Below are positions 1 through 5,700 of a stretch of DNA of 7,072 nucleotides, piece after piece. How positions within the stretch are numbered: the first letter of the stretch is position 1; each line of letters opens with the position of its first letter. Source of the DNA: JACZST01 sp036985755 (GTDB lineage: Bacteria > Actinomycetota > Acidimicrobiia > Spongiisociales > UBA5794); assembly GCA_036985755.1 (NCBI GenBank), contig BTQG01000108.1, positions 1 through 7,072 of the forward strand, written 5' to 3'. The position numbers were made by a program, and so were the translations under genes. The notes under the pieces are model-generated. The model did not search any database. It was given only the letters and a program-made list of their open reading frames with translations, and had not been told where the DNA came from.

Positions 1-18
1 GGCGCGACACGCTTCCAA

Positions 19-113
19 CTTGCGACTTGCGGCTTGCGACTTGCGACTTGCGACTTGCGACTTGCGACTTGCGACTTGCGACTTGCGACTTGCGACTTGC
101 GACTTGCGACTTG
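19..113. repeat. Heptanucleotide tandem repeat array (CTTGCGA)n
   Basis: Thirteen consecutive full 7-bp units (CTTGCGA on the plus strand, TCGCAAG on the coding strand of the neighbouring operon) occupy 19-109, followed by a partial CTTG at 110-113. All units are identical except the second (26-32), which is CTTGCGG. A degenerate unit, CTTCCAA, precedes the array at 12-18, as is common at the eroded edge of an array. The array stops two bases before the paaD stop codon, so it lies in the 3' untranslated or intergenic region after paaD. Because 7 is not a multiple of 3, the array has no stop codon in any of the six frames. The unit is not self-complementary, so it should not form strong hairpins on one strand. 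It is too short and has no spacers, so it is not a CRISPR array. Function is unknown; a slippage-prone locus or a protein-binding array are both possible. Confidence 0.97.
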
Positions 114-115
114 TC

Positions 116-580
116 TCATATCGCTTTGAAGTGGTCGAAGGGCTCTTGGCATTCGTTGCATACCATCAAGGCCTTGCACGCGGTCGATCCGAACGGTGAC
201 ACCACCGTCGTCTCCGGGGCCGAGCACTGCGGGCACAGCACCGGCTCCGGCCCCGGGGGGGCGATGCCGTAGTCGTTCAGCCTGCGCCGGGCGTCGTCAT
301 TCATCCAGTCGGTCGTCCATGCCGGGCTGAACACGGTGTCGACCGCAACCCGCTCATAGCCCGCAGCCTCGAGCACCGAGACGATGTCTTCCTCGATCAC
401 CCCGAGCGCCGGGCAGCCCGAGTAGGTCGGGGTGATCGTGACGGTGACCGAACCATCCCCGGCAACGCTGACATTCCGCAAAACGCCAAGGTCGCCGATG
501 CTCAGGACCGGAATCTCGGGGTCGACGACGCCAGCGAGCAGATCCTCGATCCTCTGCAGCGGTGTCTCGGTGGTCACCAT
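116..580 (-). CDS. paaD: PaaD, Fe-S maturation factor for phenylacetyl-CoA epoxidase (MIP18/DUF59 family)
   Basis: This 154-residue protein has the two-part PaaD layout. The N-terminal MIP18/DUF59 domain (about residues 8-90) carries the motifs VVDPEIPVLSIGDLG (18-32) and TYSGCPA with conserved Cys56. The C-terminal cysteine-rich tail has CPQC (116-119), Cys135 in FGSTACKA, and CNEC (141-144), and ends in the family-typical PFDHFKAI. The family is thought to help assemble or insert iron-sulfur or diiron centres needed by the PaaABCE epoxidase, and it acts in the cytoplasm. The ATG start at 580 overlaps the end of paaC by 7 nt and sits directly before the first DUF59 helix. No clear ribosome binding site is visible, so translation is probably coupled to paaC. 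Longer upstream readings would run far into paaC and add low-complexity, Arg/Ala-rich sequence that is not homologous, so I rejected them. It is the last gene of the operon in this window. Confidence 0.95.
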   Translation of the reverse strand: MVTTETPLQRIEDLLAGVVDPEIPVLSIGDLGVLRNVSVAGDGSVTVTITPTYSGCPALGVIEEDIVSVLEAAGYERVAVDTVFSPAWTTDWMNDDARRRLNDYGIAPPGPEPVLCPQCSAPETTVVSPFGSTACKALMVCNECQEPFDHFKAI

Positions 581-1326
581 TGCAGTTGCGGATACGTTCG
601 TTGCATCCACTGCATCTCGGCGAGCAGGTGGCCGAGGTGCTCGCTGTGCATGCCACTCCTGCCCCCCGAGGCCTGGTACGGATCGTCGGGTCGCTGCAGC
701 GTCGCTTCGGCAAGGACCTCGTCGACCGTTGCGTTCCACGCCGGAGCCAACGTCATAGGGTCCACCCCGACTCCCTCGGCGGCCATCCGCCGATCCAGCT
801 CATCGGCCTCGAACAGCTCCCCGGTGAATCGCCACATCGCACCGATGGCATCCTGCATCCTGCGATGCGACTCTTCGGTTCCGTCTCCGAGGCGCACCAC
901 CCAGCTCGACGTATGCCTGAGGTGATACCGCGCCTCCTTGTGCGCCTTGGCGGCGATCCCGGCAAGCCGTTCGTCGCTCGATCGGGCGAGGGCTTGCCAC
1001 AGTTCGAGCTGATAAGCATCGAACAGGAACTGGCGGGCGATCAACTCGCCAAAACCGTGGTGCGGCTGCTCGACGAGCAGGGCGTTGGTGAACTCGCGCT
1101 CGGTGCGCCAGAAAGCGAAGTCATCCTCGGTGCGGCCCTCTCCCTCGACCTCGGCGGCATAGGAGAACAGATGTTGGGCAACCCCGATGTGGTCGAGGGA
1201 GATGTTGGCGACCGCCAGATCCTCTTCGAGGTCGGGAGCGTGGGCGATGTACTCGGAGAGCCGCTGCCCGAGGATCACGTTGTCGTCGGCGAGACGCACC
1301 AGATACGTCATCAACGGGGCGGTCAC
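574..1326 (-). CDS. paaC: PaaC, structural subunit of 1,2-phenylacetyl-CoA epoxidase
   Basis: This 250-residue, mostly helical ferritin-like protein matches PaaC. It has LADDNVILGQRLSEYI near the N-terminus, NISLDHIGVAQHLFSYAAE (41-59), KEARYHLRH (130-138), WVVRLGDGT (142-150), and the typical C-terminal block GGRSGMHSEHLGHLLAEMQ (221-239). In the family, PaaC pairs with PaaA in the oxygenase but is non-catalytic. That fits the sequence: the ExxH iron-ligand motif of PaaA is replaced by DxxG (45-48), and the second glutamate ligand site is Ala132 in KEARYH. The start I chose is GTG at 1326, giving VTAPLMTYLVRL. It overlaps the paaB stop by 4 nt (GTGA) and is preceded by a modest GGAAGAAG ribosome binding site at 1337-1344. 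ATG at 1311 is an alternative that would shorten the protein by five residues, but it has no purine-rich leader. The end overlaps paaD by 7 nt, which suggests coupled translation. Confidence 0.95.
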   Translation of the reverse strand: MTAPLMTYLVRLADDNVILGQRLSEYIAHAPDLEEDLAVANISLDHIGVAQHLFSYAAEVEGEGRTEDDFAFWRTEREFTNALLVEQPHHGFGELIARQFLFDAYQLELWQALARSSDERLAGIAAKAHKEARYHLRHTSSWVVRLGDGTEESHRRMQDAIGAMWRFTGELFEADELDRRMAAEGVGVDPMTLAPAWNATVDEVLAEATLQRPDDPYQASGGRSGMHSEHLGHLLAEMQWMQRTYPQLQW

Positions 1327-1661
1327 ATTTGTCCCACTTCTTCCGGAATGTCGTAGAAGGTGGGGTGGCGGTAGGGCCGGTCCTCGAACGGCTCGAACAT
1401 TGCCTCCGAATCGTCGGAGGCGTGGATCGCAGTGGATCGAACGACCCACACGCTGATGCCCTCGGCACGGCGGGTGTAGGCGTCTCTGGCGTTCTGTACC
1501 GCGGCCTCGGCATCCGGAGCGTGCAGTGATCCAGCGTGGCTGTGGTTGAGGCCGCGCTTGGGACGCACAAACACCTCCCACAACGGCCACCCATGGTCTT
1601 CATAGTGGCCGGTCGGGTCTTCGGCCTGCTCGCCGGGGATTTCTGGGACTTCGTACGTCAC
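1323..1661 (-). CDS. paaB: PaaB, small subunit of 1,2-phenylacetyl-CoA epoxidase
   Basis: This 112-residue protein is a clear PaaB. It has WPLWEVFVRPKRGLNHSHAG (25-44), SLHAPDAEAAVQNARDAYTR (45-64), EGISVWVV (67-74), and the C-terminal YRHPTFYDIPEEV (97-109). PaaB is an essential small subunit that holds PaaA-PaaC heterodimers together in the larger oxygenase assembly. The protein is somewhat longer than the roughly 95-residue enterobacterial form because of an acidic N-terminal extension of about 20 residues. The start is GTG at 1661, six bases after a strong AGGAG. Reading further upstream would run into paaA. An out-of-frame ATG overlaps the start and meets TGA at once, so it cannot be the real start. 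The gap after paaA is only 10 nt, and the end overlaps paaC by 4 nt. Confidence 0.95.
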   Translation of the reverse strand: MTYEVPEIPGEQAEDPTGHYEDHGWPLWEVFVRPKRGLNHSHAGSLHAPDAEAAVQNARDAYTRRAEGISVWVVRSTAIHASDDSEAMFEPFEDRPYRHPTFYDIPEEVGQM

Positions 1662-1665
1662 ATCG

Positions 1666-1673
1666 TTCTCCTC
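1666..1673 (-). promoter_or_regulatory. Ribosome binding site of paaB
   Basis: On the minus strand, GAGGAGAA overlaps the paaA stop codon (TGAGGAGAAC). Its AGGAG core ends six bases before the GTG at 1661. This supports the GTG start for paaB and indicates coupled translation from paaA into paaB. Confidence 0.85.
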
Positions 1674-2604
1674 AGGCTGACTTCTCGAGATGGGCTTTTT
1701 TGCCGGCATGAGCGGTGGCGGCCTCCCTCACCCAGGCGCCGTCGTCCCACGCCTGTACCTTGGCGGCGACGCGCTCCCTGTTGAGACGCCCATCACCCTT
1801 GACCACCGCCCAGAACTCGTCCCAGTCGATGTCCCCGATCATCCAATGGTCGGTTTCATCGTCATAGGCGAGGTCGGGGTCGGGAAAGCTGACCCCGAGG
1901 TGCTGGCCCTGGGGGACGGTCTGATCGACAAAGCGCTGGCGGAGCTCGTCGTTACTGACTCGCTTGATCTTCCACTGCATCGACTGCTCGGTATGGGTCG
2001 ACTCGGCGTCGGGCGGCCCGAACATCATCAGCGAAGGCCACCACCAACGGTCGACGGCATCCTGCATCATCGTCCGCTGGCCCTCGCTGCCTCGCGCCAG
2101 CGCCAGCAGAATCGAGTAACCCTGCCGTGCATGAAAACTCTCCTCCTTGCAAATCCTCACCATCGCCCGCGCGTAGGGACCGTACGACGTGGCCTGCAGC
2201 GCAATCTGGTTGACGATCGCCGCCCCGTCGACCAGCCAGCCGATGGCCCCGATGTCGGCCCAACTCAGCGTCGGGTAGTTGAAGATCGATGAGTACTTCT
2301 GCTTTCCGGTGTGGAGGAGATGTTGCAGTTCGTCGCGAGAGATCCCGAGGGTCTCTGCTGCGGAATAGAGGTACAGACCGTGACCGGCTTCGTCCTGGAC
2401 TTTCGCGATCAGGATCGCCTTGCGCATCAAGGTCGGTGCCCTGGTGATCCAGTTGCCCTCCGGCTGCATCCCGATGATCTCCGAGTGGGCATGCTGGGCG
2501 ATCTGGCGAATCAGGGTCTTGCGGTAACCCTCCGGCATCCAATCGCGCGGCTCGACCTTGTCGTCCGTCGCGATCGTCTCGCGGAATCGCTGCTCGCCGG
2601 TCAT
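1672..2604 (-). CDS. paaA: PaaA, catalytic diiron subunit of 1,2-phenylacetyl-CoA epoxidase
   Basis: This 310-residue protein is almost exactly the length of E. coli PaaA. It is the oxygenase subunit that epoxidises the aromatic ring of phenylacetyl-CoA using O2 and electrons from PaaE, and it is cytoplasmic. The ferritin-like four-helix bundle carries plausible carboxylate-bridged diiron ligands: Glu42 (HSEIIG), Glu72 and His75 (DEAGH), Asp126 (LVDG), and Glu155 and His158 (KEESFH). All the expected motifs are present, so it looks catalytically intact. Other family blocks include GNWITRAPTLMRKAIL (50-65), QATSYGPYARAMVRICKEE (137-155) and DRWWWPSLMMFGPPD (185-199). The start is ATG at 2604, preceded by AGAGGGGG at 2608-2615. 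An in-frame ATG at 2637 would extend into the operator palindrome and add eleven unconserved residues, so I rejected it. It is the first gene of the paaABCD operon, 97 nt after the GDH gene. Confidence 0.97.
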   Translation of the reverse strand: MTGEQRFRETIATDDKVEPRDWMPEGYRKTLIRQIAQHAHSEIIGMQPEGNWITRAPTLMRKAILIAKVQDEAGHGLYLYSAAETLGISRDELQHLLHTGKQKYSSIFNYPTLSWADIGAIGWLVDGAAIVNQIALQATSYGPYARAMVRICKEESFHARQGYSILLALARGSEGQRTMMQDAVDRWWWPSLMMFGPPDAESTHTEQSMQWKIKRVSNDELRQRFVDQTVPQGQHLGVSFPDPDLAYDDETDHWMIGDIDWDEFWAVVKGDGRLNRERVAAKVQAWDDGAWVREAATAHAGKKAHLEKSA

Positions 2605-2607
2605 GCA

Positions 2608-2615
2608 CCCCCTCT
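2608..2615 (-). promoter_or_regulatory. Ribosome binding site of paaA
   Basis: The minus strand reads AGAGGGGG followed by TGC and then ATG. The AGAGG part lies six bases from the start codon at 2604, which fixes this ATG over the upstream in-frame one at 2637. Confidence 0.8.
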
Positions 2616-2627
2616 TTGTGTGAGCAC

Positions 2628-2654
2628 AGGCTACCAACGAACGTTCGTTGTGAA
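2628..2654 (-). promoter_or_regulatory. Possible paaA promoter
   Basis: On the minus strand, TTCACA (2654-2649) could be a -35 element and TAGCCT (2633-2628) a -10 element. The 15-nt spacer is short and the -10 is poor, so this is weak on its own. Its appeal is that the 16-bp palindrome lies between and partly over the two boxes, the usual arrangement for repression. The true start site could differ. Confidence 0.25.
2635..2650. promoter_or_regulatory. Perfect 16-bp palindrome, probable TetR-family (PaaR-type) operator
   Basis: CAACGAAC at 2635-2642 is followed directly by its exact reverse complement GTTCGTTG at 2643-2650, with no spacer. It lies 31 to 46 bases upstream of the paaA start codon. 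Short perfect palindromes of the AACGNNCGTT kind are typical of TetR-family repressors that sense CoA thioesters. From memory, the PaaR repressor of Thermus thermophilus recognises CNAACGNNCGTTNG, and positions 2634-2647 fit that pattern. By inference this is the operator through which phenylacetyl-CoA would derepress paaABCD. The regulator gene is not in the window. Confidence 0.7.
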
Positions 2655-2664
2655 TACGGCGCTC

Positions 2665-2700
2665 CGCGGGAGAGACGGAGGCTCCGTCTGGCGACCCGCG
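2665..2700 (-). terminator. Nested hairpin after GDH, possible transcription terminator
   Basis: An outer stem pairs CGCGGG (2665-2670) with CCCGCG (2695-2700). Inside it, AGACGGAG (2673-2680) pairs with CTCCGTCT (2682-2689) around one central base. On the minus strand this begins one base after the GDH stop codon. No T-tract follows, so a classical Rho-independent terminator is not shown, although GC-rich actinobacteria often have such T-poor structures at gene ends. It could instead protect the transcript's 3' end or attenuate readthrough into paaA. Confidence 0.5.
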
Positions 2701-2701
2701 A

Positions 2702-5700
2702 CTATCCAGCCAGTGCCTGGATTTGACGGATGGCCACCGTCACCGCGGCGGTGTCGGTCACACCGTCACGCCGCATCAACCGCATCAACCTGGTCAGCCG
2801 TCCCTCCTCTTCGAGGTGCTTCGAGATGAAGGCATCGACGGCGGCGTCGGCGTCGGCATCGGGTGACTCCTGGAAGATGCGCTCAACGATCTGGCGACGA
2901 AGCGCCATCAGGTCATAAGCGAGGCTCAACCGAGCCCACCTCTGCCAGCGGGAGTCGACGGGCACGTTGGCGAGCTGACGCTCCAACCAATCGAGGTGGA
3001 AGGACTGGCCCGCCCGGAAGAACGCCTTCGCCACGTCGAGCACGGGACGATCGGTGGCGCCGGCAACGTCCACGATGCCGGTGCCGTGCACCAGCTCGTC
3101 CTGGTAGGCGTGCCGGTAGGCAAGCTCGGGTGGTGCCCCGTGGTCGATCAGCACTTGAGCTGCCTCGTTGTTTTTGGCCTGCCAGCGTTTGGGACCGATC
3201 GATTGGATCTCGCCGGCCAGCTCGGCGAAGCCTTTCCCGTACCGCTCGATCAGCCCGCTCGACGTCGTGTCGGAAGGCTGGGCGATGAACACCCTGGTGA
3301 TGGTCTCGACCAGGTCGTCGATGCCCCCGAGCATCTCTCGTTGCAGCGCGGGGTCGAGAGAGCCTGTGAGCTCTTCGATCGCAGACCAGCGTTGGCCTGC
3401 CAGAGTGACCTCCCTGGCAATTCGGTAGCAGCGGACGACCTGCGCCGGACCGGCCCCGGTCTCGGCACCGAGGCGAGAGACGAACGTCGATCCCTGTGAG
3501 TTGAGAACCTGGTTGGCTACGACCGTCGAAATCAGCTCGCGACGCAGTGGGTGCCGGTCGATGTAACCACCGAACCTGTCGACGATCGCCTCAGGGAAAT
3601 AGCCGCGGAGGTCCTCGGCGAATTCGGGTGAATCAGGCAGGTCTGAGCTGACGAGGTCGTCGGTGAGGTGCTGTTTCGCGTATGCCATGATGACCGCGAT
3701 CTCCGGGCGCGCCATCGGGCGGCCGTCCCGAGAACGTTCCACCATCGATTCGGTCGGTGGCAGACCCTCGATGTCTCGATCGAGGCCCCCGTGCTCTTCC
3801 AGCGCAATCATCAGATCCTCGTAGGCGTCGATTCTCGCCACAGACTCCGCCGCCTCCTGGGCGATGATCTGGGCCTGGAGGAAGTTGTCGTAGACGATGG
3901 CTTCGACCACCTCGCCGGCGACCGACCGTATGAGCTCGTTCCTGTCGTCGCGGCTCAGGGCGCCATCGAGCTCGGCGAGACGCAGCAGCACCTTGATATT
4001 GACCTCACGATCCGAGCAGTGCACCCCGCCGCTGTTGTCGAGAAAATCGGTGAAAATCCGCCCCCCGGAACGCGCGAACTCGATGCGACCGGCCTGGGTG
4101 AACCCGAGGTTGCCTCCCTCACCGACGACCCGCGCTCGCAACTCGCTTCCGTTGACTCGGAGCCCGTCGTTGGCACGATCTTGTGCCTCAGCCTGGCTCT
4201 CCGTAGCAGCCTTGACGAAGGTACCCACGCCACCGTTCCATATCAGGTCGGTCGGGGCCTTCAACAACGCGGAGAGCAGTTCGTTCGGGGTCAGCACCCC
4301 GGCTCGGATACCGAACCTCTTGCTCATCTCTTCGGTCACATCCACCCGCTTGGCAGCGCGCGAGAACACCCCACCTCCGCTCGAGATCAACGAACTGTCG
4401 TAGTCCGCCCAGGATGAGCGCCCCATCGCCGCCAGCCGGACCCGCTCGTCGTAGGAGCGATCCGGATCCGGATTGGGGTCGACGAAAACGTGTCGGTGAT
4501 CGAACGCCGCAATGAGGCGAATCGAGCGGGAGAGCAACATCCCGTTCCCGAAAACGTCTCCCGACATATCACCGATCCCGACCACGGTGATCTGATCGTT
4601 GTCGACATCGACACCACGCTCCACGAAGTGGCGGCGCACCGACTCCCAGGCGCCCCGGGCGGTGATGCCGAGGCTCTTGTGGTTGTAGCCGGTGGAGCCA
4701 CCAGAGGCGAAGGCATCGTCGAGCCAGAACCCGTATTCGGCGGCGATTGCGTTGGCGGTGTCGGAGAATCTGGCCGTTCCGCGGTCGGCGGCGACAACGA
4801 GGTACGGATCCCCGGCGTCGTGGGTCCTGACACCTTTCGGTCGCCGGATCTCACCATCAACGAGGTTATCGGTGAGATCGAGCAGACCCCGGATGAACGT
4901 CTCGTACCCTGCCCTCACCTCGTCGGGCGTTGGCCCGCCGGGATCGGCGAAGCGCCGCATGACGAACCCGCCCTTTGCCCCCGTGGGCACGATGACCACG
5001 TTCTTGGTCATCTGAGCCTTCATCAGACCGAGGACTTCCGTGCGGTAGTCCTCGCGGCGGGTCGACCACCGGATCCCTCCCCGTGCGACCCGCCCGCCGC
5101 GCAAGTGGATTCCGCCGACGTCCCTGGCGAAGACAAAGATCTCGAACAGCGGGTGCGGCTTGGGTACATCTGGAACCGCCTCCGAGAGAAACTTGAACGC
5201 AAGCGATTCAGCATCGATGAAGGCATTGGTGCGCAGCGTTGCGTCGATGAGCCCGAGGAAACCGCGCAGGATCGAATCCTGGTCCAGCGACACGACCTCG
5301 TCGAACTGGTCGATGATGCGCAACCGAAGTTCGGCTTCTGTCGCCTCATCGCCGTCAAGCCCGAAGCGTGCTTCGAAGAGACGGACAAGATCGTGCGTGA
5401 TCTCGGGATACGCGGCCAGCGTCTCGGCGACGTACTCGCTGGTAAACGCCGGTGTCACGATGGACCAATACGAGCGATAGGCACGCAGAATGTTGATTTG
5501 GTGGTAGTCGAGCCCGGTGCGGACGATCAACTGGTGCAGCGAATCGGATTCCGCAACCCCGCTCATCGCCGCTGCCAGGGTCTCCGCCACCCGCGATCCG
5601 GAGGCATCCGTATCGAGAGCCGCCCCATCGGGGCCCAACACGCCGAAATCGTGCAGGAACAGATCCTCACGGTCGTCTTTGATTCGCGTCGGCACCTCTT

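Noticed and set aside
19..113. CRISPR array or iteron origin
   Set aside because: The units are 7 bp and directly contiguous with no spacers, which excludes CRISPR. Plasmid iterons are usually longer, and no replication gene is present.
27..272. Plus-strand reading frame encoding repeated RLATCDL followed by other sequence
   Set aside because: The repeated peptide is the automatic product of a stop-free 7-bp repeat, and the remainder is antisense to the well-supported paaD. It has no ribosome binding site and no recognisable domain.
581..739. N-terminal extension of PaaD to an upstream start at 739
   Set aside because: The extra 53 residues are Arg/Ala-rich out-of-frame translation of paaC and match nothing in PaaD. 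The ATG at 580 gives the normal family length.
562..1356. Plus-strand open frame of 264 codons antisense to paaC and paaD
   Set aside because: It is a shadow of two confidently identified genes on the other strand, with no domain or start signal.
1690..2292. Plus-strand open frame antisense to paaA
   Set aside because: It lies opposite the diiron catalytic core of PaaA and is explained by codon bias on the coding strand.
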